From Caldimonas tepidiphila (lineage in GTDB: Bacteria; Pseudomonadota; Gammaproteobacteria; Burkholderiales; Burkholderiaceae_C): a stretch of DNA of 51,295 nt. The DNA lies in the NCBI RefSeq assembly GCF_003569765.1, contig NZ_KZ983962.1, positions 226 to 51,520 on the forward strand. Direction: 5' to 3'. The translations under genes were made by a program, and so were the position numbers. The notes below the pieces were generated by a model that ran no database searches, had not been told where the DNA came from, and saw only the letters and a program-made list of their open reading frames with translations. Positions 33,581 to 43,139 of this stretch are shown piece by piece; the first letter of the stretch is position 1; the number at the start of each line of letters is the position of its first letter.

Positions 33581-34117
33581 ATGAGCCACCGGGCGCCGTC
33601 CCTGCCGACGGCCCGCACCGACGCCGAGCCGCCGCGCGAGGGCCTGGACCGCTACGACGTGGCGATCCTCGCCGAGCTGCAGCGCGACGGGCGGCTGTCG
33701 AACGCCGAGCTCGCGCAGCGCATCGGCCTGTCGGCGACGCCGTGCTGGCGCCGTGTGCGCCGGCTCGAGGAGCAGGGCGTGATCCGCGGCTACCGCGCCG
33801 AGATCGACCGCCGCAGGATCGGCCTCGGGGTGCTGGCCTTCGTGCGCGTGGACGCCGAGCGCAACAACGCCGAGGCGACGCGCGCGCTCGAGGACGCGAT
33901 CCGCGCGCTGCCCGAGGTCGTGGCCTGCCACTACATCAGCGGCTCGGGCACCTTCGAGCTGCACGTGATGGCCACCGACCTCGACGCCTACTCGCGCTGG
34001 GCGCACGAGGTGCTGTTCAAGCTGCCCAACATCAAGGACCTGCACACCAGCTTCTCGCTCGGCGAGGTCAAGGCGGGCGGGGTGCTGCCGCTGGGACACC
34101 TCGGCGCGCGGGGGTGA
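33581..34117 (+). CDS. Lrp/AsnC-family transcriptional regulator
   Basis: A 178-residue regulator with a 20-residue N-terminal tail. The AsnC-type helix-turn-helix spans about 22-82 (LDRYDVAILAELQRDGRLSN, then LAQRIGLSATPCWRRVRRLE). The RAM ligand domain includes VVACHYISGSGTFELHVMATD. These proteins sense amino acids. In related bacteria similar regulators sit beside amino-acid or 2-oxo-acid catabolic genes, such as the indolepyruvate oxidoreductase encoded here beyond the bcs operon. The ATG at 33581 has a GGAAGGA site; a GTG three bases earlier is an alternative. It is divergent from bcsP. Confidence 0.92.
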   Translation: MSHRAPSLPTARTDAEPPREGLDRYDVAILAELQRDGRLSNAELAQRIGLSATPCWRRVRRLEEQGVIRGYRAEIDRRRIGLGVLAFVRVDAERNNAEATRALEDAIRALPEVVACHYISGSGTFELHVMATDLDAYSRWAHEVLFKLPNIKDLHTSFSLGEVKAGGVLPLGHLGARG

Positions 34118-34124
34118 GGGACGC

Positions 34125-35000
34125 TCAGTTCTCCCAGCTCACCCGGTAGCCGTGCGTCTCGAGGCAGGCGGTGAGCGCGCGCCGGTAGTCGCCGGCCTGG
34201 CGCTCGTCGGCGGCAGGGGCGGTGAGCGGGTCGTGGCCGCTTCGCGTGACGGCCCAGCGGTGGCATTCGTACTCGTCGCGTGCCTGCTGCTCGGGGCTCT
34301 GGCCCCGGCGGGGCCGCACCGTCGGCTGCGGGGCCGCGGCGAGCACGGCTTCCTGCGGCGGCGCGACCACCTGGTAGCCGCCGCCGGCGAGCGGCCGGTA
34401 GTACACGTCGTTGACGAGGTAGAGCGTCGTCGCGCCGGCGCGCACGATGGTGCGCGTCGCGGGCAGCTCGGCCACGACGAGGCCCGCCGGCGGTCGCACC
34501 AGGGCATAGCCGTCGGGGTGCGGCGCGTACCAGAAGCCGTCGGCGAACCAGTAGCGCTGCCCGCTGTGCGCGAGCGCCTGCGGATGCGGAGGCAGCCGGT
34601 GCACCGTGGGAGGCGGCGTCCAGGAGGGGGCCCAGTGCGGCAGCGGCGTCGGGCCGGGCAGCGTCTGCCACGGCGGGGGCTCGGGACGGGTGCCGCGCAC
34701 CTCGGGCGGCTCGGGGCGCTCGCGCGGCACGACCCGGCGCTCGGCCTCGCGCTCCCAGCCGCGCCGCGCGCCGTCCTCGGGCGGACGCTCGCGCGGCACG
34801 ACCCGCCGCTCGGCCTCGCGTTCCCAGCCGCGCTGCGGCATCTCCTGGGGGGCGCGCTCGCGGGGCTGGACGCGCGGGGGCTGCTCGGCACCGCCGGGCC
34901 GCTCGCCGGGCTCGCGGGCCGGCACGCCAGCGGCGGCGAGGATCAGGGCGAGCGCGACCGCCGTGGCGGCGCGGCGCGGGATCGGGGCGGGGTGTCGCAT
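34125..35000 (-). CDS. DUF6515-type exported envelope protein with internal repeats
   Basis: A 291-residue secreted or envelope protein with a signal peptide ending near GVPA (residue 28). Residues about 30-105 are charged, Arg/Glu/Pro-rich, and contain two near-identical copies of a 23-residue unit (RGWEREAERRVVPRERP plus six). After a Pro-rich linker comes the aromatic DUF6515-like part (about 150-215: YWFADGFWYAP, YALVRPPAGLVVAELP, VYYRPLAGGGYQVVAPP). The C-terminal 60 residues have two cysteines (DEYECHRWA, ALTACLETHGY) that could form a disulfide. No enzymatic motif is visible. The ATG follows GGGAGA. It converges on the Lrp/AsnC gene with a seven-base gap. Confidence 0.75.
   Translation of the reverse strand: MRHPAPIPRRAATAVALALILAAAGVPAREPGERPGGAEQPPRVQPRERAPQEMPQRGWEREAERRVVPRERPPEDGARRGWEREAERRVVPRERPEPPEVRGTRPEPPPWQTLPGPTPLPHWAPSWTPPPTVHRLPPHPQALAHSGQRYWFADGFWYAPHPDGYALVRPPAGLVVAELPATRTIVRAGATTLYLVNDVYYRPLAGGGYQVVAPPQEAVLAAAPQPTVRPRRGQSPEQQARDEYECHRWAVTRSGHDPLTAPAADERQAGDYRRALTACLETHGYRVSWEN
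34717..34833. repeat. 69-base tandem repeat within the DUF6515 gene
   Basis: The blocks 34717-34764 and 34786-34833 are 48 bases long, differ at only two positions and are offset by 69 bases (23 codons). High nucleotide identity, including at synonymous positions, suggests a recent duplication, and copy number may vary between strains. Confidence 0.8.
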
Positions 35001-35128
35001 GCGGGTCTCCCGTTCGAAGGCGGTACGCAGGAGCGCTGCAGATCGGCGCTGCGTGCCATCATCCTCGCACCGGGCGGCGGGGCGGTGCGCCGGCGGCGAG
35101 GTGTTGCAAAGAGGTTCGGAGGCATCGG

Positions 35129-35755
35129 ATGAAACGATTGGGCCGCAGGCGGATGATGGTCCGGATGGCGCTCGGCTGCACGGCGGCCGTCTTCGGCCCG
35201 CGCATCGCGCGGGCCTTCGATGCCGGGCGGCCGCCGATGGTCAACCTGCGCGTCGAGCTGCGCCAGGCCGAGTCGGGGCGCGAGCAGTCGGCCGGCGTCG
35301 ATCTCCCTGCGCCCGGCTTCGGTGCGCGCGAGCACGGCGGCGAGCGCGAGGCGCGGCAGCAGTTGCTGGTGCTCAACGGCGGGCGCGGCGGGCTGCGGCT
35401 CGCGCAGGGCCGCGCGCTGCAGTGGTACCGGGTGCTGCCCGGCCCGCAGGGCTGGGTGCGGGTGCCCGCCACCGTCTGGGTCGAGGCGGGGCAGGGCTTC
35501 TCGGTGCAGCCGCGCTGGCCGGGGGGCGAGGCGCCGGTGACGGTGGAGGTCGCGGCCGAGGGCGGCGGCTTCGAGCCCCGCGGCGGCGCGCAGCGCTCGC
35601 AGCTGCTCACGACGCTGCAGCTGCCACTCGGCGAATGGGTCACGGTGGCCGAGAGCGTCGACGAGCGGCAGCATCGCGAGCGCGGGCTGCTGTCCGGGCG
35701 GCAAGGCGAGAGCGCGCGCAGCCTGCTGGTGCAGATGCGCGTCACCGTGCCCTGA
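35129..35755 (+). CDS. Exported protein of unknown function
   Basis: A 208-residue protein I do not recognise. The N-terminus (RRRMMVRMALGCTAAV, then an IARA-F cleavage site near residue 29) looks like a signal peptide, possibly of the Tat type. The mature part is rich in short beta-like stretches (VNLRVELRQ, QQLLVLNGGRGGLRLAQG, VPATVWVEAGQGFSVQPRWP, QLLTTLQLPLGEWVTVAES, SLLVQMRVTV), which suggests a small periplasmic beta-sandwich. There are no cysteines in the mature region and no catalytic motif. The ATG follows GGAGG. It is divergent from the DUF6515 gene (128-base gap) and convergent with the DUF445 gene. Confidence 0.7.
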   Translation: MKRLGRRRMMVRMALGCTAAVFGPRIARAFDAGRPPMVNLRVELRQAESGREQSAGVDLPAPGFGAREHGGEREARQQLLVLNGGRGGLRLAQGRALQWYRVLPGPQGWVRVPATVWVEAGQGFSVQPRWPGGEAPVTVEVAAEGGGFEPRGGAQRSQLLTTLQLPLGEWVTVAESVDERQHRERGLLSGRQGESARSLLVQMRVTVP

Positions 35756-35812
35756 GCCCCGGCGCGCGGCCTGCGCCGCGGTCGCCCGCCCGGCCGCGCA
35801 CGGAGGTGGCGC

Positions 35813-37078
35813 TCAGCCGCGCAACCACTGCGTCAGCGTGTGGATCAGCAGCCCGATCAGGCCGCCGACGAGCGTGCCGTTGATGCGCACGAACTGCAGG
35901 TCGCGCCCGATGTTGCGCTCGAGCTCGTCGGTGAGCTCGTGCGTGTGCCACGCGTCGACGCGCTCGACGATGTAGCGGCGGATGTCCTCGCGGTAGCGCT
36001 CGACCCAGCGCGGCGCGGCCTCGAGCAGCTGCGCGTTGATCCACTGCCGCATCCCCGCGTCGTCGCGCAGCTTCTCGCCGAGCGTGAGGGCCACCCCGGT
36101 GACGCGGGCGCGGATCGACGAGTCCTCGCGCCCGAGGTCCTCGTTCAGCCAGCCGAGCAGCTGGCTCCACAGGCCCTGCAGGTAGGCGGCGAGCTCGGGG
36201 TGCGCGAGCACCTCGTCGCGGATCGCCTCGCCCTTGAGGCGCAGCGCCGGGTCGTCCTTGAGCCGCGCGATGAAGCCGGCCATGTAGTCGTCGAAGCGCA
36301 GCCGCAGCGGATGCTCGGGGTCGTGCCCCATCTCGCTGACGACGCGGCACACGCCGCGGGCGATCTTCTCGGCCGCGAGGTTGCCGGCGACGACGTCGAG
36401 GCCGACGTAGCGCAGGTACTTCAGCTCGGCGGCGATCACCTCGGCGATCTTGGCCTGGATGCCCTCGTCCTCGACGAGGTCCGCCACCTGCAGCAGCACC
36501 TCGTCGAGCAGCGACTGGTGGCGCCGGTTGGCGGTCAGCACGTCGAGCAGCTGGCCGGCGACGCGCGACACGTCCACGCGCTCGAGCCGCGCGAGCACCG
36601 TGTCGCGCAGGAAGTGGCGCACGCGCTCGTCGTCGAAGGCCGACAGCCCGTAGCGCAGCGCCGCGGCGAGGTAGTCGCCGAGCCGCGCCGCATGCGCCGG
36701 CTGTGACAGCCAGGCGGCGAGCTTCGCGGCGGGGTCGAGGCCGCGCAGCCGCTCGAGCACCTGCTGGGTGCCGAGGAAGTGCGCGCAGATGAAGTTCGCG
36801 AGGTTGCGGCCGATGCGGGCCTTGTTGGTCGGGATGATCGCGGTGTGCGGGATCGGCAGGCCCAGCGGGTGGCGGAACAGCGCCACCACCGCGAACCAGT
36901 CGGCCATCGCGCCGATCATCGCGGCCTCCGCGAAGGCGCCGACGTAGCCCCAGGCGGGGTGCCGCTCCTCCAGCGCGGTGGCCACTCCGTACAGCACGGC
37001 CGCCAGCACCAGCAGGCCCAGCGCGAGGCGCTTCATGCGCGCCAGGGCCTGCGCCTGGCTCGTCGCTGCGTCGTTCAT
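35813..37078 (-). CDS. DUF445 (YjiN-like) membrane protein
   Basis: A 421-residue protein of the DUF445 family. A hydrophobic segment near 17-35 and the motif [25 protein letters not shown] (about 47-71, the family signature) are followed by [20 protein letters not shown]. The middle is a long helical region, and a C-terminal hydrophobic segment ([16 protein letters not shown]) ends the protein. The role is unknown; it is an inner-membrane protein in E. coli. The start has an AAGGAG site. Confidence 0.88.
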   Translation of the reverse strand: MNDAATSQAQALARMKRLALGLLVLAAVLYGVATALEERHPAWGYVGAFAEAAMIGAMADWFAVVALFRHPLGLPIPHTAIIPTNKARIGRNLANFICAHFLGTQQVLERLRGLDPAAKLAAWLSQPAHAARLGDYLAAALRYGLSAFDDERVRHFLRDTVLARLERVDVSRVAGQLLDVLTANRRHQSLLDEVLLQVADLVEDEGIQAKIAEVIAAELKYLRYVGLDVVAGNLAAEKIARGVCRVVSEMGHDPEHPLRLRFDDYMAGFIARLKDDPALRLKGEAIRDEVLAHPELAAYLQGLWSQLLGWLNEDLGREDSSIRARVTGVALTLGEKLRDDAGMRQWINAQLLEAAPRWVERYREDIRRYIVERVDAWHTHELTDELERNIGRDLQFVRINGTLVGGLIGLLIHTLTQWLRG

Positions 37079-37296
37079 GCGGCTCCTTCCTTCGCGGGCA
37101 TGATGCCAAAGGCGGGGCTTTGGCCGCGCGGCGGCCCGCGCCAGGGCCACAATCCCGAGCGCGGGAGTGGGCACAGCGGATCGCGTCAGATTGGCGCAAC
37201 GTGTGCTGCCCAGAGTCGCCGCACGGGCTCGCGCGCGAGCGCGGGGACGGACTGTCCCGGCAACGGGCACCGAATCGACCAAGAGAGGAGACGAGC

Positions 37297-38481
37297 ATGG
37301 CTCAACGTGAAATCGTGGTGGTGGGCGCAGCCCGCACCGCCATCGGCACCTTCGGCGGCAGCCTGAAGGACGTTCCCCCCACCGTGCTGGGCGCCACCGC
37401 GGTGCGCGCTGCGCTCGAGCGCAGCGGCGCGCCCGCCGGGCGCGTCGGCCATGTCGTGATGGGGCATGTCGTGGTCACCGAGCCGAAGGACGCCTACCTG
37501 AGCCGCGTCGCCGCGCTCGAGGCCGGGTTGCCCAAGGAGGTGCCGGCCTACAACGTCAACCGCCTGTGCGGCTCGGGCCTGCAGGCGATCGTGTCGGCGG
37601 CGCAGTCGCTGCTGCTCGGCGACGCCGAGGTCGCGATCGGCGGCGGCGCCGAGTCGATGAGCCGCGGCGCCTACCTGATGCCGGGCGCGCGCTGGGGCAC
37701 GCGCATGGGCGACGCGCAGATGATCGACTACATGATCGGCATCCTGCACGACCCGCTGCACAAGATCCACATGGGCATCACCGCCGAGAACGTCGCCGAG
37801 CGCTACGGCATCACGCGCGAGATGCAGGACGAGTTCGCCGCCGAGAGCCAGCGGCGGGCGGCCGCGGCGATCGCCGCGGGCCGCTTCAGGGAGCAGATCG
37901 TCCCGGTCGAGATCGCCTCGCGCAAGGGCACGGTGGTGTTCGACACCGACGAGCACGGCCGCCCCGACACCACTGCCGAGGCGCTGGCGAAGATGAAGCC
38001 GGCCTTCCGCAAGGACGGCCTCGTGACCGCCGGCAACGCCTCGGGCATCAACGACGGCGCAGCCGCCGTGGTGCTGGCCGAGGCGCAGGCTGCGGCGCAG
38101 ATGGGCCTCAAGCCGATGGCGCGGCTCGTGTCCTACGCGCATGCCGGCGTCGAGCCGGAGGTGATGGGGATCGGGCCGGTGCCGGCCACGCGCCTGGCGC
38201 TGCAGCGCGCGGGCCTGAAGGCGCAGGACCTCGACGTGATCGAGTCCAACGAGGCCTTCGCGGCGCAGGCCTGCGCGGTGACGCGCGAGCTCGACCTCGA
38301 CCCGGCCAAGGTCAACCCCAACGGCGGCGCGATCGCGCTCGGCCACCCGGTGGGCGCGACCGGCGCGATCATCACCGTCAAGGCGCTGCACGAGCTGCAG
38401 CGCGTGCAGGGCCGCTACGCCCTCGTGACGATGTGCATCGGCGGCGGCCAGGGCATCGCCGCGATCTTCGAGCGCCTCTGA
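37297..38481 (+). CDS. bktB: Beta-ketothiolase BktB
   Basis: A 394-residue thiolase that condenses acyl-CoA with acetyl-CoA, or cleaves 3-ketoacyl-CoA. The nucleophile is Cys91 in [10 protein letters not shown], with His350 in GHPVGATG and Cys380 in CIGGGQG. The sequence follows BktB of Cupriavidus more closely than PhaA ([11 protein letters not shown] at the start; [20 protein letters not shown] at the end), which suggests use of C4-C6 substrates, for example for hydroxyvalerate units. AGAGGAG precedes the ATG. No pha genes are adjacent. Tandem hairpins follow the stop. Confidence 0.92.
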   Translation: MAQREIVVVGAARTAIGTFGGSLKDVPPTVLGATAVRAALERSGAPAGRVGHVVMGHVVVTEPKDAYLSRVAALEAGLPKEVPAYNVNRLCGSGLQAIVSAAQSLLLGDAEVAIGGGAESMSRGAYLMPGARWGTRMGDAQMIDYMIGILHDPLHKIHMGITAENVAERYGITREMQDEFAAESQRRAAAAIAAGRFREQIVPVEIASRKGTVVFDTDEHGRPDTTAEALAKMKPAFRKDGLVTAGNASGINDGAAAVVLAEAQAAAQMGLKPMARLVSYAHAGVEPEVMGIGPVPATRLALQRAGLKAQDLDVIESNEAFAAQACAVTRELDLDPAKVNPNGGAIALGHPVGATGAIITVKALHELQRVQGRYALVTMCIGGGQGIAAIFERL

Positions 38482-38488
38482 CGCGCTC

Positions 38489-38547
38489 GCCGGCGCCGCG
38501 AGGCGCCGGCCTGTTCGCGAACCGACCGGCCGCCGCGTGCGGCCGGT
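38489..38547. terminator. Two tandem hairpins between convergent bktB and mltA
   Basis: The first is GCCGGCGCC (38489-38497) with GGCGCCGGC (38502-38510) and a GCGA loop. The second is ACCGGCCGC (38525-38533) with GCGGCCGGT (38539-38547) and a CGCGT loop. Both stems are nine perfect pairs. They fill the gap between convergent genes and probably end both transcripts, although neither has a T-run. Confidence 0.65.
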
Positions 38548-38570
38548 GTCCTTTCAGCCGCGCGCGGCGT

Positions 38571-39773
38571 TCAGGACTTGGGCCACAGCACCCACATGCG
38601 CAGCGGTTGCTTGGTGCGCCCGGCGCGCTCCTCGGCGCCCTCGGCCCAGCCCCAGTAGTAGTCGGCGCGCACCGCGCCGACGATCGCGCTGCCGGTGTCC
38701 TGCGCCATCACGAGGCGCTGCAGCGGTCGCGGCGGCGGTGCGCCGGTGCCGGCCCGGGTGGCGGCCGCGCCCACCGGCGGCTCGGTGGCGTCGATCCACA
38801 CCGGCGTGCCGTAGGGCACCGACTGGCGGTCCACCGCGATCGAGCGGCCCGGCGTCAGCGGCACGCCCTGCGCGCCGAGCGCGCCGACGGCGGGGTCGGC
38901 GATCGGCTGCTCGCGGAAGAACACGTAGCGCGGGTTGACGTTCATCATCTCGCCGACGCGCTGAGGGTTGGCGCGCGCCCAGGCCTTGATCGACGGCCAG
39001 GAGGCCTGGTCCAGCGTCATCGCGCCCTGGTCGACCAGCCAGCGCCCGACCGAGCGGTAGGGGTGGTCGTTGTGCCCGGCATAGGCGAGCCGCACCATCT
39101 GGCGCCGGCCGTCGGGCTCGGCGACGACGAGCCGGCCCGAGCCCTGGATCTGCAGCACCAGCGCGTCGAGCGGATCGGCCACGTAGGCGATCTCGAGGCC
39201 GCGCAGCGCCGCCTGCGCCGAGGGCAGCTGCTCGATCTCGGCGCGCGTCCACCACGGGCGGCGCGTCGCGAGGCTGGCCGGCGGCGCATGCAGCGGCACC
39301 CGGAAGCCCGCGCGCGGCACCCGGCTCGCCTCGAGGGTCGGCTCGTAGTAGCCGGTCAGCAGCCCGTCGGTGCGGCCGTCCTTCGCCTCGACGCGGAAGG
39401 GGCGCAGCCACTGCTGCAGCCAGGCGCGCGCCGTGGCCTCGTCGGGCTGGCGCAGCGCGCGCGCCTCGATGCACAGCGCCGACCAGCCGGGCGCCGGGCG
39501 CTCGCAGCTGCGCAGCAGCGCCGGCCAGACATGGGCGACCTGGTCGTCCTTCCAGCCGGGCAGCTCGTCCCAGCGCACCGGCACCCAGCGCGAGCGCGGC
39601 TGCTCGATCGCCGCGCCGGTGGCCGGCGGCGCGAGCACCGGGGCAGGCATGCCCGCGGGAGCCTCGGGGGCTCGGCGGGGCACGCCGGTGCAGGCGGCGA
39701 TCAAGCCGAGAATCGCGGTGGCGGCAGCCAGGCGCATCGCCCGGCGGGCCGGGCCAGACAAGGGGTTCGTCAT
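38571..39773 (-). CDS. mltA: Membrane-bound lytic murein transglycosylase A
   Basis: A 400-residue outer-membrane lipoprotein that cleaves peptidoglycan with formation of anhydro-muropeptides. The lipobox LIAAC places the lipidated cysteine at residue 28. Family motifs are LLTGYYEPTLEASR, VLQIQGSGRL, YVFFREQP and the 3D-domain MAQDTGSAIVGAVRADYYWG, which contains the catalytic aspartate. The ATG used (39773) shares a CATG with the start of a divergent small gene and has no ribosome site; ATG 39737 (MRLAAA) would still leave a full signal peptide. Confidence 0.93.
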   Translation of the reverse strand: MTNPLSGPARRAMRLAAATAILGLIAACTGVPRRAPEAPAGMPAPVLAPPATGAAIEQPRSRWVPVRWDELPGWKDDQVAHVWPALLRSCERPAPGWSALCIEARALRQPDEATARAWLQQWLRPFRVEAKDGRTDGLLTGYYEPTLEASRVPRAGFRVPLHAPPASLATRRPWWTRAEIEQLPSAQAALRGLEIAYVADPLDALVLQIQGSGRLVVAEPDGRRQMVRLAYAGHNDHPYRSVGRWLVDQGAMTLDQASWPSIKAWARANPQRVGEMMNVNPRYVFFREQPIADPAVGALGAQGVPLTPGRSIAVDRQSVPYGTPVWIDATEPPVGAAATRAGTGAPPPRPLQRLVMAQDTGSAIVGAVRADYYWGWAEGAEERAGRTKQPLRMWVLWPKS

Positions 39774-39918
39774 GGGATTGATTTTGTTGGAAGCGCTCGC
39801 GGCGCTGCTGATTCTCGTCTTCATTGTCTGGTGGACGATGTTTTCCGGGCGCGACGAGGGCGAGCCGCCCGATGCGCAGGAGCCGCCGTCCGACCGCGAG
39901 CCCCCCGCCGGACGCTGA
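39772..39918 (+). CDS. Small single-pass membrane protein (48 residues)
   Basis: A 48-residue protein with one hydrophobic helix (residues 2-22, GLILLEALAALLILVFIVWW), a short TMFSGR turn and an acidic, Pro-rich tail. An AAGGGG ribosome site stands six bases before the ATG, and the hydrophobic-then-charged layout is what a real small membrane protein shows. It is divergent from mltA with overlapping start codons, and converges on the PF10136 gene. The function is unknown. Confidence 0.6.
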   Translation: MGLILLEALAALLILVFIVWWTMFSGRDEGEPPDAQEPPSDREPPAGR

Positions 39919-39932
39919 GGCCCGGCCGATTT

Positions 39933-42017
39933 TCAGCCCGGCACGGCCGGCACGTCGCGCGGCGGCAGCAGGAAGCTCATCGGCCGGCGCAGCAGCCGCG
40001 CGCGGATCGCGGCATAGATCCGTCCCCGGTCGCGCAGCCGGATGTTGCGCGCGCGCAGCGCGAGCCGGAAGGCCAGCATGAAGCTCACCGTGACGTTCAG
40101 CGCGCCGGTGGCGACGATGCCGAGTACCGCGAGCCAGAAGGCGGGCGTGCCCATGATCATGGGGCCGAGCGTCGCGAGCGCCGCGCCGAGCTGGCCCGAG
40201 GCGAGCGTGACGTGGCGCACGTCGAAGGCCAGGCCGAAGAACAGCGATACCGAGGGCAGCAGCCCGAGCATCAGGCCGAGCGAGATGTTGCCGGCGAGGC
40301 CCGGGACGTTGTGCTGCAGCCAGGCCGACCAGCGCCTCGCGCGCGGCTCGCCGAGCGAGGCGATGATGCGCGGGTTCCAGCGCACCGCGCTGCCGATGCG
40401 GTGCAGCGCGAACCAGTTCCCGGCCCAGCCGGCCACCAGGCTCGACGAGAAGAGCAGCACGCCGGTGGCCGCCGCGTACAGCGGCGTGACGCCGAGGAGG
40501 TTCAGCGACTCGAGCACGTGGCGCGACTTCTCCTCGCCGACCAGCGGCTCGCCGGTGAGCGCCTGCCAGGCGAGCTGCACCACCAGCACGCAGGGCAGCA
40601 CCACCACGACGTTGCCGAGGATGCCGGCGACCTGGGTGCGCATCAGGTGCGCGACCTCGTCGACGAAGCGCTCCACTGCCGCGTCGTCGGCCAGGTCCGA
40701 CAAGCGGCCCGCCAGCGCTGGCGCGGTCATCGCCGGCTGCTTGGTGGCGAGCGTGAAGTGCGCGAGCTGGATCGCGACGAAGCTCAGCGCGTAGTTGATC
40801 CCCGCGGCCAGCCCGGTCCAGAACGCCGACAGGCCGAGCGAGCCGACCAGGAACTTCAGGAACACGGTGACCGTGGTGATCGCGCCGCCGCCTGCAGCGC
40901 GCAGGAACATCGTGCGGTACTGGGTGCGCGTGCGGCTGATGTAGTGCTCGCCGGTCTCGGCGCTGCGCTCGGTCACCTTGCGCGCCAGCAGCGAGTAGTT
41001 GCGCGCGAGCAGCGCGCGCACGCTGCGGCGGCGGTGCGCGGTGCGGGCGAGCTGCACCAGCAGGCGCTGCAGCGTCGGCGCGGGCTGCGGGTCGACCAGG
41101 CAGTCGAGCAGCAGGCCGACCCGCCGCAGCCGCCCCTGCAGCTGGTCGAGCGCGAACACGATGTCGACCGAGACGCCGTGCTCCTCGAGGTGATCGTGAA
41201 CCGTCGCGGCGTCGCGCCGGCAGGCCTCGAGCAGCGTGCGGAAGTAGCCGAGCGAGCTGCGGCGCGCGGCCTCGTCGGCCTGCGGGTCACGCAGCAGCTC
41301 CTGCAGCGTGTCGGCCGCGCGGGCGAGCTGGCGGAAGGGCGCGAGCGCCTGCGCTTCCGGCGACAGCCGCGAGCGCAGTTGCGCCGAGTAGGCCGCGGCG
41401 TTGACCTGGGTGACGCAGAAGGTCAGCGCGTCGAGCAGTGCGTCGTGCCAGGGCTGGCAGCCCGCGAGCCCGAAGCTGCCCGCCGCCTGCTGCGCCTCGG
41501 CGAAGAGCCGCGACAGCCGCTCGAGCGTGGCCTCGTCGAGCGCGGCGAGCCACTGCGAGTCCTCGGCATGCGAGAAGATCAGCTGGAACAGCTCGGCGAG
41601 GTCGTGCGTCTGCGGCGTGCCGGGCAGCACCGCGCGCTGTAGCCGCTCGCCGAGCTCGCTGAAGAAGGCCAGCCGCGGCGCGAAGCCGAAGTCCGCGAGC
41701 AGCAGCGTCGCGTCCATCTCGCACAGCAGGCGGCCGAGCAGCTCGACCACCCGGGCGCGGATCTCGGGCTGCCGATCGAGCAGGTTGAGCAGGTGGCGGA
41801 TGCGCAGCAGCGGCAGCGGCGTCGCCCCGCGCGACGCGCGCTCGTCGGGCACGGCCTCGCCGCCACGGCGCGGCGCGGCATGGCGCACCCACTCCATCAG
41901 CCGCACCAGCCACAGGTTGCGCTCGGCGAGCTCGGCGCCCGGGTCGAGCGCGTTCAGCAGCGAACTCAGGTCCCAGACCGCGGCCGGGGCCGCGTGCCCG
42001 GCGGAGGGCCAGCGCAT
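39933..42017 (-). CDS. PF10136 family protein ('site-specific recombinase'), multi-pass membrane
   Basis: A 694-residue protein of the family annotated as site-specific recombinase (Gcr-like). The N-terminal 330 residues are a soluble helical region with Leu-rich segments. After residue about 345 come several hydrophobic segments ([100 protein letters not shown]). No tyrosine- or serine-recombinase catalytic set is visible. It starts four bases after apaG and is probably cotranscribed with it. The recombinase label should not be trusted; an inner-membrane protein of unknown role fits better. Confidence 0.83.
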   Translation of the reverse strand: MRWPSAGHAAPAAVWDLSSLLNALDPGAELAERNLWLVRLMEWVRHAAPRRGGEAVPDERASRGATPLPLLRIRHLLNLLDRQPEIRARVVELLGRLLCEMDATLLLADFGFAPRLAFFSELGERLQRAVLPGTPQTHDLAELFQLIFSHAEDSQWLAALDEATLERLSRLFAEAQQAAGSFGLAGCQPWHDALLDALTFCVTQVNAAAYSAQLRSRLSPEAQALAPFRQLARAADTLQELLRDPQADEAARRSSLGYFRTLLEACRRDAATVHDHLEEHGVSVDIVFALDQLQGRLRRVGLLLDCLVDPQPAPTLQRLLVQLARTAHRRRSVRALLARNYSLLARKVTERSAETGEHYISRTRTQYRTMFLRAAGGGAITTVTVFLKFLVGSLGLSAFWTGLAAGINYALSFVAIQLAHFTLATKQPAMTAPALAGRLSDLADDAAVERFVDEVAHLMRTQVAGILGNVVVVLPCVLVVQLAWQALTGEPLVGEEKSRHVLESLNLLGVTPLYAAATGVLLFSSSLVAGWAGNWFALHRIGSAVRWNPRIIASLGEPRARRWSAWLQHNVPGLAGNISLGLMLGLLPSVSLFFGLAFDVRHVTLASGQLGAALATLGPMIMGTPAFWLAVLGIVATGALNVTVSFMLAFRLALRARNIRLRDRGRIYAAIRARLLRRPMSFLLPPRDVPAVPG

Positions 42018-42021
42018 CGGC

Positions 42022-42396
42022 TCAGTGCAGGCTGCGTTGGGCGGACAGCGAGAAGGCGGGAATCTGCGCGTCGAAGCGCTCGCCGTCCTCGGCGACGCAG
42101 AAGTAGCTGCCGCTCATCGTGCCGCGCGGCGTGCGCAGCCGCGTCCAGCTGGTGTATTCGAAGCCCTCGCCCGGCTTGAGCAGCGGCTGGTGGCCGACCA
42201 CGCCCAGGCCCTTGACCTGCTCGACGCGGCCGGTGGCGTCGGTGATGACCCAGTGGCGGGCGATGAGTTGCGCCGCGACCTGGCCGGTGTTGCGCACCGT
42301 GACCGTGTAGGCGAAGGCATAGACGCCCTCGTCCGGGTCGGACTCCTCCGGCAGGTAGCGGGGATCGACCTCGCAGCTGAACTCGTAAATGCTCAT
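42022..42396 (-). CDS. apaG: ApaG (Co2+/Mg2+ efflux protein family)
   Basis: A 124-residue single-domain protein with a fibronectin-like beta fold. The diagnostic segment [20 protein letters not shown], then MSGSYFCV, matches ApaG. It has been linked to divalent cation resistance, but the biochemical role is unsettled. A possible promoter TTGCGC-N17-TGATAG ends about 10 bases before the ATG, so the transcript leader would be almost absent. It is divergent from rpe. Confidence 0.93.
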   Translation of the reverse strand: MSIYEFSCEVDPRYLPEESDPDEGVYAFAYTVTVRNTGQVAAQLIARHWVITDATGRVEQVKGLGVVGHQPLLKPGEGFEYTSWTRLRTPRGTMSGSYFCVAEDGERFDAQIPAFSLSAQRSLH

Positions 42397-42453
42397 GCCG
42401 GAAATGCTATCAAGCGACTCCTACAATGCGCGCAACAAGGCTTTGAATACCCG

Positions 42454-43134
42454 ATGAGCGCCCACCGCATTGCCCCGAGCATCCTCTCGGCCGACTTCGC
42501 CCGGCTCGGCGAGGAAGTGAAGAACGTCATCGCCGCCGGCGCCGACTGGATCCATTTCGACGTGATGGACAACCATTACGTCCCCAACCTGACCTTCGGC
42601 CCGATGATCTGCGAGGCGCTGCGCCCCCACGCGGTCGATGCCCAGGGGCAGCGCGTGCCGATCGACGTGCACCTGATGGTGCAGCCGGTCGACGCGCTCG
42701 CGCAGGCCTTCGCGAAGGCCGGCGCCGACCTGATCAGCTTCCACCCAGAGGCCTCGGCGCACGTCGACCGCACGCTGCAGCTGATCCGCGGGGCGGGCTG
42801 CAAGGCCGGCCTGACCTTCAACCCGGCGAGCAGCGTGGACGTGCTCGAGTGGGTGATCGACAAGGTCGACCTGGTGCTGATCATGAGCGTGAACCCCGGC
42901 TTCGGCGGCCAGAGCTTCATCGACAGCAGCCTGCGCAAGATCGAGAAGGTCAGGAAGCTCATCGACGCGAGCGGCCGTGACATCCGGCTCGAGGTGGACG
43001 GCGGCATCAAGGTGGACAATATCCGCCGCGTCGCCGACGCGGGCGCCGACACCTTCGTCGCCGGCAGCGCCATCTTCGGCCAGCCCGACTACAAGGCGGT
43101 GATCGACGCGATGCGCGCGCAACTGGCGCGCTGA
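42454..43134 (+). CDS. rpe: Ribulose-phosphate 3-epimerase
   Basis: A 226-residue TIM-barrel enzyme that interconverts ribulose 5-phosphate and xylulose 5-phosphate. Motifs in order: [15 protein letters not shown] (metal/phosphate face), [17 protein letters not shown] (metal-binding His and Asp), [19 protein letters not shown] (mobile loop) and LEVDGGI. A -10-like TACAAT lies at 42422-42427. The downstream gph starts six bases after its stop; rpe-gph-trpE neighbourhoods are common in proteobacteria. Confidence 0.95.
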   Translation: MSAHRIAPSILSADFARLGEEVKNVIAAGADWIHFDVMDNHYVPNLTFGPMICEALRPHAVDAQGQRVPIDVHLMVQPVDALAQAFAKAGADLISFHPEASAHVDRTLQLIRGAGCKAGLTFNPASSVDVLEWVIDKVDLVLIMSVNPGFGGQSFIDSSLRKIEKVRKLIDASGRDIRLEVDGGIKVDNIRRVADAGADTFVAGSAIFGQPDYKAVIDAMRAQLAR

Positions 43135-43139
43135 CGGCG

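Noticed and set aside
39933-42017. Mobile element encoding a recombinase
   Set aside because: The name comes from the family label only; no catalytic residues, flanking repeats or other mobility genes are present.
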